From Blasia pusilla (taxonomy: Eukaryota; Marchantiophyta; Marchantiopsida; Blasiales), in contig CM114271.1 in NCBI GenBank assembly GCA_050084515.1, positions 22,878,001 to 22,942,000 of the forward strand: a DNA stretch of 64,000 nucleotides, written 5' to 3'. The translations under genes and the position numbers were made by a program. Positions 34,685 to 46,500 of this stretch are shown in pieces; the stretch's first letter is position 1, and every line of letters starts with the position of its first letter. The notes below the pieces were generated by a model. That model did no database searches and was not told the origin of the DNA. It saw only the letters and a program-made list of their open reading frames with translations.

Positions 34685-37600
34685 GACAAACATGAGGGGC
34701 AATGAGCGAAAACTCGGATTCCAACCAGGGAATTAGCAATTATACAACTCGGAACCAGGACTTGGAGGTGACAAACCTACATGACAAGACCTTCCTATAG
34801 GGAATGGAGGATGGGAAGGATATTACCAACCCATCCATTGCAGTTTTTCACAATTGTGGAGGACCATTCGGTCCAGAGGCAATGGCATTACATATCTGGG
34901 CACAAAAATGGACCTTATCTTTTTCTTTGAAACACATGAGCATTAATCCAACCGCATTCCCAACACGAGAGGACTTCCGGTTTTGCTACCCACAACCCAC
35001 TCACCAACAAAAGCAAAGGATACGGTGGCACGACATGCTTGGTAGCACCATGTTTACAACCTTTTGTCTCCATAGCCAACATTGATGAGGAGAACACTTC
35101 CTCTGGATCAAGGTCAACAAAGAAGTGGGGTTACCGAAAGATCTCCTCATTCTTTGTTTGCTACCCCAGTCCCACTTGTGCTCAAAAGAGAATTCTCGTA
35201 TGAGGCTCTCTCTACATCTATTGAGCACCACATGCACAAGGGAAATATCCTCCTAGTAGGAGATTTCAACGGGAGAACGGCCAACACTCAAGCTCCAATC
35301 TACATGTCAAACAACACCAACGGAAGGGATTGATACTCGTCGGCTGATGGGTCTCTCAGAGAAGTATTCTTCCCACACATACAAGCGCAAGAATCCAAAG
35401 TGGACAAAAAAAAAAACAGCCAATGGAGAGAAACTTCTCCAACTTTGCTCAACACATTTTTGGTACTCGCCAATGGCATGGCTATGTGGCCCACGATCAG
35501 AGGTCGCACTTCCATTGGACACTCGACTCCAACAGAGAAACCTTGATATCGGTGGTTGACTACCTGATTGGGAAGTACATCAACTACCACATCTGGTTGC
35601 CAATGTGCAGGTCATACTCGTTCTAGAATCTGATCATGAACCACTCTACTTTGACATCATGGTCTCCAAAAGCATCCCAGAGGCTGCAGAAAAATTAACC
35701 CTGCCGACCAAATGTCGATACACTTTCCTTCAGGAAAAGAAAGATGAACTCGTCACACTCGTCAACAAGGCTCTTACAGAGTGCTCACCCACAAGTGAAC
35801 ACGACCGAGTTCGGCGACATCCTACATCAATGTTGCAGAAAAGTCCTACCTTTCCAACTGTCTGGAGGCAAACACATTAGATCCACTTCTACGTTCTTCT
35901 CCCAACCCTGGTTTGACAAGGACTACAAAGAGGCCCGCATGGAGCTGAATCATTGGCTGAGGGAGGATCCACACTCTCGACACACTCGATTATTGCAGAA
36001 AACTTACAAACGATTGGTACGTAGGAAGAAACACAAATACATTGCCATCAAGATCACGAGTTCACGAGCGGATGAAATACCAATCGGCCAAATTCTGGAG
36101 AATACTCGGGAATAGAGAGAACATCATTCCACTCCGGGATCTACACATCTGGACCACATATGGTACCCAACTTTACCACTCCAACATTGCCGCTCCCACC
36201 AACCCCTGGCCGAATGGGCTTCAGGATCTACCGAACCTCTTCACCATTGACGATGTCACATCAGGAATCAAAGGCTACATAACAAACCGGAGGATGGCCG
36301 GGATGCCATGCTCAAATGTTCAAATTCGCAAGTGAGGCAATTGGCCCAACCCTCACCAGAGTGTTCAATCTTGCAGTTCAACAGGACTTCCCACGAATGG
36401 CAAATGAATACGATCTACCCACTCTTCAAGGTGGAGACCCAATGATACCATCCAACTCTAAGCGATCATGGTGAGTTCACTCATGGCCAAGTTGTATGGG
36501 CTACTGCTGGAAAGGAAAATCAGCGATCGGCTAAAGAAAAGAAGGTTGAGCCAGGAGGACAAGCAGGTTTCGACACTCATAGCACCCTCGATCACCTTCT
36601 CGCACTCGGTCACTGATTGAAGACACTTCCAAGTCGAGAATTGGTCACAAGCCTAGTAAATTGTTCTGCTTTGTTTTGTAGACTTCAAGAAGGCCTTTGA
36701 CACAGTCCCAAGGGCTCCTTTGAAACGACTTGAAGAGTTGGGTGTCCCACCACAACAACTTACAGCGATCAAGGTCTTATATGCACAGTGTTTGCACAGA
36801 TTGCCACTAAGAGGGGCAGATCTGAAACTTTATCTTCCAACACGAAGTCAAACAAGGATGCCCCCTCTAACCTACATTGTTTGGGCTCTATATTGTGAAC
36901 TTGAAGAGGTGCTTTCGGAGTGAATGGAGATCCACGAGCTAGCACACGCCTCATCCCCCTGCTCATGTATGCAAATGATATAGTTATGATGTCTAGAAAA
37001 AGACATGGGCTCCAACTTTACCTGAATGCACTTTCAAGCTTGTGCAACAAATCGGGCATGGAAGTCAACTTGCTGAAAACGAAGATAATCATCTTTGGAT
37101 CACGGCTCCCTATGGTGCGGTCACACACTTTCATCTTGCCAGGGAATGAGAAGGGAGATCATTGAGATTGTGGGTGAGTACATATACCAGGGGTGCAACT
37201 CAAACCCAACAACCAATGGAGAGCCAATGGGAGTCGTAACAAGATCAATGCAGGCTTGAGGGTCTACACTGCTACAATCCAATTGCGAGAAGAATAGAAA
37301 GCGTGGCATATTCCACGAAACTCCATCTCTTCAAAGCTTTGGTGATCCCAACCACACTCTATGCATCTGAAGTGTGGGGCCCGAGCTCAAGGCTTGGCCC
37401 TGGGCCTTGAGGCCCCAGTAAAAACTCTTCATGCGTCGAGTCCGGGCATTAGAAAACCACTCCCCACAACATTCTATTGGTTGAGTTTGGGAGGTACTAA
37501 TGGAGATCCATGATGTTAAGAATCTGATCATATTTCTCCAACACCTTGAGGATATCTGCGAGGGCGATCCCAATCGTCTATCCGCCAAGGCCTACGTGGT

Positions 37601-38200
37601 TTCAAAAGTAGTGCCACCCTTGGGGCTAAAAATTGGTACTATGACGCACGGAGTGGCTCATGAAATGGGGAATATCCATCGGTGACGCCTACCGCCACCC
37701 ACCAGGACCTTGCTGAACAATTACACAACAACTACATTGCCATCAATGGGGCCGACACGGCGCCCTGGGAAAGCAGGGGAATTCCTCTCACAAAAATGGT
37801 GAAAGAATGAGGCGCTACCACACCCTCATGAACAATCTGCAGATCCATGCAAAGCAAGCCTCCTATATCTCGCCCCATTCCCACTAAGTTACGTCATACA
37901 TTAGCGAGATTCAGATGTGGCTCTACTGACTTGGAGATTGAGAAAGGGAAATTCTCATAGAAGAAAAGAGAGGACAGATTATGTAGATTTTGCAACTCGG
38001 GGCTTGTTGATGATGAATATCACTACCTCTTCGACTGCACCTTTCACGATCACATTAGGCTTGACTTCCCGGATCTCTTTGTTCACCGAGCCCTGGGTCC
38101 TCCCGTTCATGACTAGGCAAGAATCAGACTCAGTTGCTAAATTCTTGCATAGTTGTGTGAAGACCAGGGACACTCACCTTGCTCTGAGGACCCCTTAGGC
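34685..38200 (+). pseudogene. LINE ORF2 (endonuclease, reverse transcriptase, zinc region), broken
   Basis: Endonuclease signs are GNILLVGDFNGRT near 35250 and SDHEPLYFDI near 35630. Reverse transcriptase signs are VDFKKAFDTVPRAPL near 36685 and LLMYANDIVMM near 36960, where the catalytic YADD-type motif reads YAND. KSGMEVNLLKTKIIIFG follows near 37050. A CxFC...H..FDC-like zinc region (EYHYLFDCTFHDHIR) lies near 38010-38060. Frameshifts and stops separate these blocks. Confidence 0.75.
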
Positions 38201-38291
38201 CCTAGCTGGTGCTTGCTCTCTCTCCAAATTTATTGTTAAGTGTCAAAACTAAGTCCCATGGCCCTGTGGGGTCCCCGTGGACAATAAACCT

Positions 38292-38313
38292 ATTCATTCA
38301 TTCATTCATTCAT

Positions 38314-38386
<73 letters not shown>
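38292..38386. repeat. (ATTC)n LINE tail followed by (CT)n microsatellite
   Basis: About six ATTC units (38292-38316), preceded by an AATAAA at 38282-38287, form the 3' tail of the LINE. They pass directly into 70 bp of CT repeat (38317-38386). Confidence 0.9.
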
Positions 38387-38390
<4 letters not shown>

Positions 38391-39450
38391 CGACTCTCTC
38401 GTTCGTATCCTTGGATTCCCTTCGTCCGAACTTTGAGTTTGAAGATCCGCACTCTGCAATCCTCTATGTGCACAAAACTTTTTTCATCACTTATTTTAAG
38501 TGCCATTGCTTATTTTTGTATCTGTTGTACGTGTTGCAAGCTAGCAAGGTGCTCAATACGGCCATTTCTACAGTCTTATGTTAGCACCAAGGGTGAGGCC
38601 GTAGGCACTTAGGTGGCGCATGAGACCGGAAATTGAGTGGAGTCTTGTATCATAGCAACTCATTGTTTGTGTCCTTGTATTCTCTTCATCCAAACTTTGA
38701 GTTTGAATATCCACACTCTGTAATCCTCACTATGCATACAACTTCGTTTCATTAGTTCTTTTAAAGTGCCATTGCTTATTTGCATATTAGTTGTATGTGT
38801 TGCAAGCTAGCAAGGAGTTCAAAATGGCCATTGTTGCAATATTATGTGAGCACCAAGGGTGAGGCCGTGGGCACTTAGGTGGCCCATGAGACTTGAGATT
38901 GAGTGGAGTCTTGTATCATAGCGACTCACTGTTTGTGTCCTTGTATTCTCTTCATCCAAACTTTGAGTTTGAATATCCACACTCTGTAATCCTCACTATG
39001 CATACAACTTCGTTTCACTAGTTCTTTTAAAGTGCCATTTCTTATTTGCGTATTAGTTGTATGTGTTGCAAGCCAGCAAGGAGTTCAAAATGGCCATTGC
39101 TACAGTATTATGTGAGCACCAAGGGTGCGGCCGTGGGCCATTTGGTGGCGCATGAGACCTGAAGTTGAGTCTTGTCTCGTCTTGTAGTGACTGATTGTTC
39201 ATGCCCTTGTATTCTCTTCGTCCAAACTGGATTCTCTTTATCTAATTTTTGAGTTTGAATATCAGCACTCTGCAATCCTCACTATGCACACAACTTTGTT
39301 TCATCAGTTCTTTTAAACTGCCATTGCTCATTTGCGTATCAGTTGTATGTGTTGCAAGCTAGCAAGGAGTTCAATATGGGCCTCTCTGTAGTATTATGTG
39401 AGCACCAAGGGTGGGGCCGTGGGCACTTAGGTATTAGCGCATGAGATCTC
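38386..39450. repeat. 266-bp tandem repeat, four copies
   Basis: Units begin near 38386, 38651, 38917 and 39184 (periods 265, 266 and 267). Each has a CATAGCGACTC-like start, a CTTTGAGTTTGAATATC block, TGTGTTGCAAGCTAGCAAGG and an AGCACCAAGGGTGAGGCCGT block. Copies 2 and 3 are nearly identical. Copy 1 and copy 4 are more diverged, and copy 4 has an internal duplication of the TCCAAACT segment. The array lies in the hAT element upstream of its transposase. Confidence 0.9.
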
Positions 39451-39716
39451 AATGCATTTTTGGTCATTTGGTGTTGTTGCATAATACTTACATTCGTTAG
39501 TGAGTGTGGCTACATGGTGCGGCCACGGGAGTCCTGAAATCAACGACTTGGTGCTACATTGCTGATATACTCTACTTCCTTGTGAGTATTTTAGTTGCAA
39601 TATGGATTCCATGAGGAGTCGTTTGTGACACTTTCTTCCATACTCTAAACCCATTCTCCCTAGTAAGACTCCCTTTAGATTGTTACACTCCAAGGAGATT
39701 TGCTGCCTTTTTTTTA
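39451..39716. other. hAT element sequence upstream of the transposase, no gene seen
   Basis: This is short unique sequence between the tandem array and the transposase remnant. A promoter function is possible, but no signal is clear. Confidence 0.4.
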
Positions 39717-42700
39717 TTGTTCAAGTTGAAACCTATAGAGGATACATCAGCAAACCACTCATCTCGAGGTAAGAGACAAAAAAATCTCACAAATCTCGGG
39801 TTTAGAAAGAGGCCTGTTAGTGAACCATCCAATGAAACAAACTCATGTGAGGAGATCGATTCACCCTCTAATCTTGAATCTTCAAAGATTGAAGAGAACA
39901 AGAGGTTTTGGAAAGACTCTTAGTATCAAGTCTTTGATTGGATCAATTTTGAGCCTCACACGGGTCGGGTGTTTTGTAAAGTGTGGAAGGAATCTAGGGG
40001 GACATTTGTATTTTCCACATGTGGTACCATCAATGTGAAAATTTCAGCTTTCACATATCATGGTAAATCCGAAGAACATAAAAAGTTAGCTTGGGCAATA
40101 TATAGTGGTAAAAAAAACTCTTGAGAAAGCCATTGCTAGCACAAATCAGCATTGTGACCAAGTTGTGCTCAATCTCTTTCGAGGAGCTTATTTCATGCAA
40201 AGTATAATGTTGCTTTTTCTTCATTCCTTGGTCTCTATACATTAGTGAAATTAGGGTCTATTTTGATAACAAAATCGATGTATCAAGATGACAAAGCATG
40301 TACGTATATGATGACATGTATTAGTTTTGTTGTACAAAGATTAATCTTAGATAGGGTTAGACTTAGAGTCCCTTTTATGGGCTAATGGTGGATGAATCCA
40401 CAGACATATTGGTGAGATGACATTTTGTTGCCTTTGTCATACATTGATGAAGGTCGAGTGTTCACCTCCTTCTTAGGATTGATTCAAGTTGATAACAAGG
40501 ATGCCGAGTCCATTTTAAAGTGTATTGTATCCTTACTTAGGGAGTGGGGCTTGGATTTTTAGAAGATGGTTGTAGTAGAAATGGGGTAAGTTCTCGCTTG
40601 AAGAGGAATTTGAACCCTTATATGACAGGTGTCCATTGTGTGGCATACCTAACCAACCTATGTCGTGCACCTACTCTCCTTGAACGTTAATCTTGTTGTT
40701 GCAGAAATGTGTGTTCAGTAGGTCACGCTCTCAACGTTGATCTGCATCCAAACACGCACTCTGGTTAGTCGGGTCTTGGATCAATCAGCGGGCTAACTTT
40801 CCGAGTTATCTTCTCAGTCTCTCATCAAGCTCAACCTTCCTAGTTTTGCGGTTTACAACATGGGCAAGTCTGCAAGACTTGGGACAAACTTTATGGTAGG
40901 TTCAGGAACCCCAAACGGCGTTTCGCGCTTCGCGGTTCCAACTATTCGATGGACATCCAATGAGTCCCTAATCGAGACTTGCACGAAGTGAATCTCGGGT
41001 TGGAATCTAAGTGTGGCGTACAAAGTCCACTCCCTTGGATCAAGTTTGGGTTTCCAGTTCCAACGCCAAACTCCCGTTCCATCCCGTGCCTCTTAGACGC
41101 CGTTTGGCGCTCAAAGTGGGGATTCGTGTTCCAAGACATCTTAAAGAGACTCCTCCCTTACTAGTACTCCTCCCTCCCCTCCTCCTTCTGGGGATCTCCA
41201 AGGTCCCCCTACCTTTAGGGAAAGACACCCGGGCCTCTCCAATTGGCCCTCAACCCGATTGCTCTTACAGTCATTTTTGGCCAATATCTCAATATGTACT
41301 TATGCGTTTGCCAAGATCTTTACTGCGTTGGAAGCGTCTCAAGATAAGATTTCCAACGCGCCCTTACTTGTCCCGAAAAAATCTTGGAGCTAAACGTTAT
41401 GGTCCAAAACACAGTCAAATTCCCCAAACGCTAGTCGGGTTCCAAAATTGGTTCTCACCTCCTTGGCAACCAACCTTCCAAGATTCAACTCATCTCAAGT
41501 CTTGGCTTGCATTTGGTCTAGGTTTCCTGGCTGTGACTACTAACACACAAAATGCACAACTCTGTTTCGTCTCTTGGAATTTTCTAAGAGACCTTTCCAA
41601 ACGCCTCTCCAAAGCGCAAACATCGCAACGTGAGTCCACTTGAGTTCTGCGGTTCTGCTTGGCGCCTATTTGGTGTTGTTTGGTTATGAGGGTCGCGACA
41701 ACCTAGCTCCTCTTGATGCAACAAAGAATCTAAGGTGCAAGCAGCTCAATGATGAGATAAATAACATTTTGAATTCTGTTGCTTTTTATCTCAAGAGAAG
41801 TTCTAAGCAGAAGTCTGGATTTTCTTCTCTACAAGAAGAGCTCAATGATTCTAGGAAAGTCGTGAAACGATATTAGAAGTTGAGATGGCTCAGTAGATGG
41901 CAAGCGGTGACCTTTTTGTGTGATGGTTTAGAATCTGTGATGGTTTACTTCTCTAATGTGGATCCCAAGGAAGATGATGGGGTAGCTTTTCTTCTTCTTA
42001 AGAGGCTAAAGTGCTTCAAAATGGTTTCCATCCTCTCTTTTTTCTCAATGACATACTTTATTCTATGGCAATGTTGAGCAAGTTATTTCATATGAAGATT
42101 GTGGATATATCTATTATTCAGACTCGGGTGGCAAATCTTAGAATGAACTGTATACACGAAAGTGTAGATATGAATGCCTATCTCATATCTCAATCTAGTG
42201 GTTTTCATCTCCTTCCACATTATAGTCCTAGTGATGGATACATGCAGCGTTTGCAATTTGAGATAAGGGGCTCCTTCTTTCATTCAATCCAAATGGATAG
42301 GGATATCATAAGAAAAGATTTAGAAGAAGCTATCTTTTTCCGAAGGAATTTTGCTAAGGTAAAATGTGTAGCTTTGCAAGAAAGGTTCGAAGATAATGGC
42401 ATCATTGGGGGTTTTAAGATCCTCAATCCAACCCATATGCCTTCTACCATGTCTACTTTACGAGATTGGGGTGTGAGGGAGTTGGAAATGTTGAGTGATT
42501 TCTATGGACAAGAAAATACCTTGCATGGCATAGTTAAAAGTTCTCTTTTAGATGTTGCAATTCTCAGGAATGAATTCCTAGCCTTCAAAATTCAAGCCAT
42601 GATAGAATGGAAGGAAAAGTCCTACAAGGAGGTATGGTCAATCGTAAGTTTGTAGTCCTTCTTCGAAGATGAAGTATGCTAATCTTTGTGTTTTATGTGA

Positions 42701-42998
42701 TGTAGCTAGAGTACAATGTGTGTCAACATCAACATGTGAAAGAGCTTTTAGTATTCAAAATGTCATTAAGAATCAGTTGAGGAATAACTTAACTTCTCAA
42801 CACTTGGAAGCTTTATTGAGGGTCAACATGGAGGGACCATTTTAGAATTTTGAGGTCGATGATGTTCTGATATCTACTATGGATACATGGAAATGTTCAA
42901 AAGAATACGGATTTTTGTATGCTAATCCAGAGTTGTACCTTGTTCCCCCTGCTCAATCTGCTGAAGAAGCTGAGACAAATTGTACCCCTTCATCCTAG
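39717..42998 (+). pseudogene. hAT-family transposase (degenerate, split by a solo LTR)
   Basis: A zinc-finger-like N-terminus (FDWINFEPHTGRVFCKV, then FSTCG and HGKSEEHKKLAW) is at 39935-40110. FMGLMVDESTDILV, holding a catalytic Asp region of DDE hAT enzymes, is near 40375. ASVHLLLRIDS-type sequence and NPYMTGVHCVAYLTNL follow up to 40660. There a solo LTR is inserted, and the frame resumes at 41706 with APLDATKNL. RWLSRWQAV is at 41884, and an open stretch covers 42011-42655. The C-terminal dimerisation block CERAFSIQNVIKNQLRNNL is at 42735-42790. The pattern is like the ZNF862/DUF4371 group of hATs. Stops and frameshifts make it inactive. Confidence 0.75.
40661..41700 (+). repeat. Solo LTR, 5-bp target duplication ACCTA
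   Basis: The repeat begins TGTCGTGCACC and ends GTCGCGACA, so it has the TG...CA form with CGACA inverted ends. It is flanked by ACCTA at 40656-40660 and 41701-41705. Removing it with one duplication restores the hAT transposase reading frame. Length is 1,040 bp. Its reverse complement matches the solo LTR at 20402-21439. Open frames inside have no domain. Confidence 0.85.
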
Positions 42999-43642
42999 TT
43001 TCTCTTTGATGTAACTACATTTTTCTCTTTGATGTCATTACATTTTGTAAATTTTGTAAAGTTTGGAATTCTTTACCTTTTTAGGCTCTAACCGTTCCTA
43101 CAAAGACTATTCTTTATATGAATACTCTTTGTAGGAAGGATTCTTAGCACGCCTGGCTCCCATCAGGTGGGAGAAAATCTGGCTCAATCCCAGCCACAAG
43201 TAACACTAAATTAAGCCCTCAAGTTTCTTGAAATGAAATTCAAAAATATCCTAGAATGGAAATGGTAGGGCTAAAGATAATGGAAGAAATTAGGAAAATC
43301 ACCAGTTCAAAGGAAAAGTTTTCAAAAGAAAAAAAACCATGAGAAATACTCTCACAAATAACCTATTGGACATATGAAGTATTGGTCACTCTCGGTACAA
43401 TGCCAATGTTCCAAACCACCTCCAGGGAAAAATTGTGCAGACCCTAAAATCTTAGGAAGCCAATCGACGATCATGCATGAAAGCCAAAACAAAATATAAA
43501 TGGCCAGCAAAAAACTGATGTGCCCCAAAATATTACCTGAGCCATGATGGGGCTCATATGGACAAGTCCTTTGATAAGACAAACATAAGTCCACGGATAT
43601 GGACATGGCTACGGACACACACTTTGTCCACCTACAACCTTG

Positions 43643-43650
43643 ATTTGCAC
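43643..43650. repeat. Right 8-bp target-site duplication of the hAT element
   Basis: ATTTGCAC, identical to 33222-33229. Confidence 0.8.
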
Positions 43651-44160
43651 TCATTCCGAAGATGTGGACATCTTTAATCTGATAGCATTGAGGAGATTGT
43701 TTGGAGATGCATCTATTGTGTCAATAAATATCATAGCAGATGCCCCTGACACACTTCAGTTTGCTTCTTGGTTAAATCATACCACTTTCCATCAATTAAG
43801 ATTTGTTGCAATTAACTGAACTATTATGCTTACATGCAACATCAACTTAAAGGTTGAAGCAGCAAATGGATCCTTAACTAAGATTACTGAATTTATTCAT
43901 ACTGAAGGCGAAGTAACTCGTATTATTGTCACTATCCTTTCCAACGGTAAGTCTATTCAATTAAGTAGATCAAAGTTTGAATTTCTAAGGTATGAATTAG
44001 ACCGTACTTATGTTAAAAAATCTTTTCCACTTGTACTTGGGTATGCTATGAGTGGACATAAAAGTCAAGGCTCTACAATTAGTGGTCGCTAACTTCTAAT
44101 AATTAGATCTGTCTTTGCATTAGGCCTCTTATATGTCATGTTATCTAGGGTAAAAAATAA
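43651..44160 (+). pseudogene. Helitron B PIF1-like helicase, C-terminal part
   Basis: This continues the gene broken at 33221: HSEDVDIFNLIALRRLFGD, then IIADAPDTLQFASWL and FHQLRFVAIN near 43800, with a TGA just after. IMLTCNINL follows, and then ELDRTYVKKSFPLVLGYAMS and GHKSQGSTI near 44060. The last block is the conserved C-terminal helicase motif (KSQGxT). Element A has the matching DAP...FVAIG and GHKSQ blocks. One or two stops disrupt it. Confidence 0.75.
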
Positions 44161-44274
44161 AAATCAGTGAAAGATATTTGGCATGTTAAAACCTGGAGAC
44201 TTTTAAGTGTTTACAAATTCTTCATAGATTCTCTATGCTACTTCTTTTCTGATTTTTCCCCATGTAGGACAACT

Positions 44275-45370
44275 TGGCATCTTGCAACACTTCAACACAG
44301 GGACGTTCAGGGAGATCTTCAAACAACTCCCATTCCAATCTCAACAATTTATAGCTTGCACACTCTCTGCCATCAAATGACAACAACTCAGCTTTACCTT
44401 AATTTAGTGTTGACACATACTCTACAATAGTTCAACAAGAGGCTTATGTCCCAAATGAGGGTTGATTCTTTCCATATTTTCTTGTCAATGATCAAGTCCT
44501 CATACTCAATCTTCTCCTACTCCTGACATGATTATTTCAGGTTCCTCTGAATAACATAGATTTTTCAAACATTATCTTAAATGACAAAAATACCTACCAA
44601 GAGGATACCAGACCACGCTTTACATCACCAACGGAGAATCAAATGAAGTATTTAGACAATCTAGGAGTCATGCGTGCATTTTGGGAGCATGATGTCATTG
44701 GTTACCAAATATAAGCCTTATCATCCAAGGTCAAGTATGCGATTGAAAGTTTCATCGCATCCACAAGGATGGTCCTCCTTTAGGTAACTACATGCTTACG
44801 CTATCCAATTCATGTACATTTGGCTGAAGTATCTTCATAGGGACCAACCTCCTCTTTTAGTAATTCTATGAACATTCTTATTTACAGGAATCCAGAAGGA
44901 GGCGTTAAGATTCATAAATGTTGATTTCAAAGGGCATTCCTCACAAGAAAAGTTGCAATCCGCTTGTTCAATCTCATTTCAGGAGGCATTCGCCCAGATC
45001 AACTTCAATTGCTTAGGCGTGAGATGCATTTTCCATTGACCATGCTTTTGGACTTATCATTTGGTAAAGCCACACATCTCATTAAACAAATGAATGCAAC
45101 CCATGATGATGGTCAGTTGCCAGACTTTGTGCCTTTGCCCATAGACCTGGATAATACACAATAAATCCCTTTGTTTCCAAAATTTGATGAGATGATCATC
45201 ATTTCCAGTGCTCCCCCCAAAAACAATGCACAACCAATTTGTATTTGGTATGAACCAGAATACCTTATCCACTCCAGTTTCTCAGCCTTCTCAGGTTCTT
45301 GACCCATCATTTGACTCATATGATTCTAATCTGCTTGTTATATCACCGAACAAGCGCAAGTGCGCATAAG
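44275..45370 (+). pseudogene. Second gene of Helitron B, 5' exons (unknown function)
   Basis: This matches the gene at 8133-9175 in element A. It shows a Ser/Asn/Arg-rich leader (start codon changed to TTG near 44277), then VPLNNIDFSNIILND near 44540 after a TTCAG acceptor, and DNLGVMRAFWEHDV near 44655. GIQKEALRFINVDFKG follows an ACAG acceptor near 44889, a Pro/Asp-rich stretch comes next, and NKRKCA stands at about 45350-45365. Apart from one early stop (near 44713), reading frames are longer here than in copy A. No known domain is evident. Confidence 0.5.
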
Positions 45371-46046
45371 CTCATCAGATTCATCCGTGGTATACATCTT
45401 ACCAATTGCATCTATGTTCTTCTTCAAAATTGTGCTCTATATTTTTTGCATTTTCTAATATTACTTTCTAATGTGTATGTTGCAGATGAATATCACATTC
45501 CACAATTGGAGTCTTTGCTTGTGTGCAGAGTTTTCCTTGCATTATGATTTTTTCAATTTAGGATTTCACTACCCATACGCTTGATTTTTATCAAAAAATT
45601 TTATAGGCATCTGAGACCCATCTCATTTGATGCACTCTGTTGACATTTCTCATGCATCCATGATGTAGATTTTGCAATTGGACATGTTTACTTCATATCA
45701 ATTTTTTGAAATTTCCGTTCCATATATTTTGAAATACACAGCTACATAATGTATGTTCTTTGTGTTTATCTCTTGTAGATTACATTCAAGTATTTATTTG
45801 TCATGAATCATTTCAAATCTTCTTGATGCATTCTGCATGTATCACATGTATGTCCTTTTTACTTTCACAAAAATTCATCGTGTTCTTCCTTTATTTAAAA
45901 CATTTTTCCTTGTACTCAAATCTTCATGTAGTTCATCTCTAGTTTTCTGTTCTCCATTCTTTATACTAAATGTGTACTGCTCATTCAACCTCTAATAAAT
46001 ATATTCTATCAAATAACTAACCACGTCCATTCGTGTCTTCCTGTTT

Positions 46047-46490
46047 ATTATAGATTTCATATTCACATCGTCCATCCATCCGCTGAGCATTCCGTTCTCC
46101 ATTTCCACCAAAGGCATTGGACTCAACAGGACCATCACGCCAATCTGGCTTTCGTCATGCTGAACTTGACTACAACCAAGATATTCAACATTGCAATTAG
46201 CAAGCGATGATAATGAAGTCAATTCTCCTCGCTATCTTACTGATACATAGAGCATCAAATCCATGCATCGCAGACTAAGATTGAGGGTCTCTAGGTTATT
46301 AAACTTAGCTATTGCAGGCAACCGGGTGCAGATTCAAGAAGTTCTTGCTCTCAAAGATCAGTTGAAGCAAGCAAGGGACTAAGTGTCTACTTTTGCCAGA
46401 GATGTTCAAGGACATATTGCAAATGATCCGAAGCTGCCTCTTCACTCAAACATCATCCAGTCCATGCCGAGAGACTTTAGGGGTTAGGAA
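46047..46490 (+). pseudogene. Second gene of Helitron B, 3' exons (coiled-coil tail)
   Basis: Two intron-like acceptors (TTTATTATAG near 46053 and TATTGCAG near 46318) precede short coding-like segments. The last encodes RVQIQEVLALKDQLKQARD, a stop, then VSTFARDVQGHIANDPKLPL. This pairs with the coiled-coil exon of element A at 10263-10601. Splicing is inferred. Confidence 0.4.
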
Positions 46491-46500
46491 CAAGTACTTT

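Larger units (their letters stand above)
33874..38316 (+). mobile_element. LINE retrotransposon flanked by (CT)n on both sides
   Basis: The order is ORF1 (RNA-binding protein), then ORF2 with an AP-type endonuclease, reverse transcriptase and a C-terminal zinc-binding region. A 3' tail of (ATTC)n at 38292-38316 follows. CT microsatellite abuts both ends. ORF2 is broken by many stops, so the copy is dead. Confidence 0.75.
33230..43642 (+). mobile_element. hAT transposon (10.4 kb, itself carrying nested insertions)
   Basis: The element is bounded by 8-bp duplications and has short imperfect terminal repeats: AATGGTTG at the left, and CAACCTTG at the right, whose complement is CAAGGTTG. Subterminal GGACAAGT and GTCCATGGACATG motifs are reiterated near both ends, as expected for transposase binding sites. 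It encodes a degenerate hAT transposase at 39717-42998. A LINE (33874-38316), a 266-bp tandem repeat (38386-39450) and a solo LTR (40661-41700) lie inside. It sits in the helicase gene of Helitron B, and the helicase frame continues across the insertion once one copy of the duplication is removed. Confidence 0.75.
29691..46500 (+). mobile_element. Helitron-type element B, interrupted by a 10.4-kb hAT element
   Basis: This is the same family as element A: Rep/helicase first, then the shared second gene. Its helicase is split at 33229/43643 by the hAT insertion. Without that insertion the element would be roughly 6.4 kb. Left and right limits are inferred from similarity to element A and are approximate. 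Confidence 0.6.

Noticed and set aside
40979-41643. 210-codon and shorter open frames within 40661-41700
   Set aside because: They lie inside a solo LTR defined by target duplications and match the other copy at DNA level, with no protein domain.
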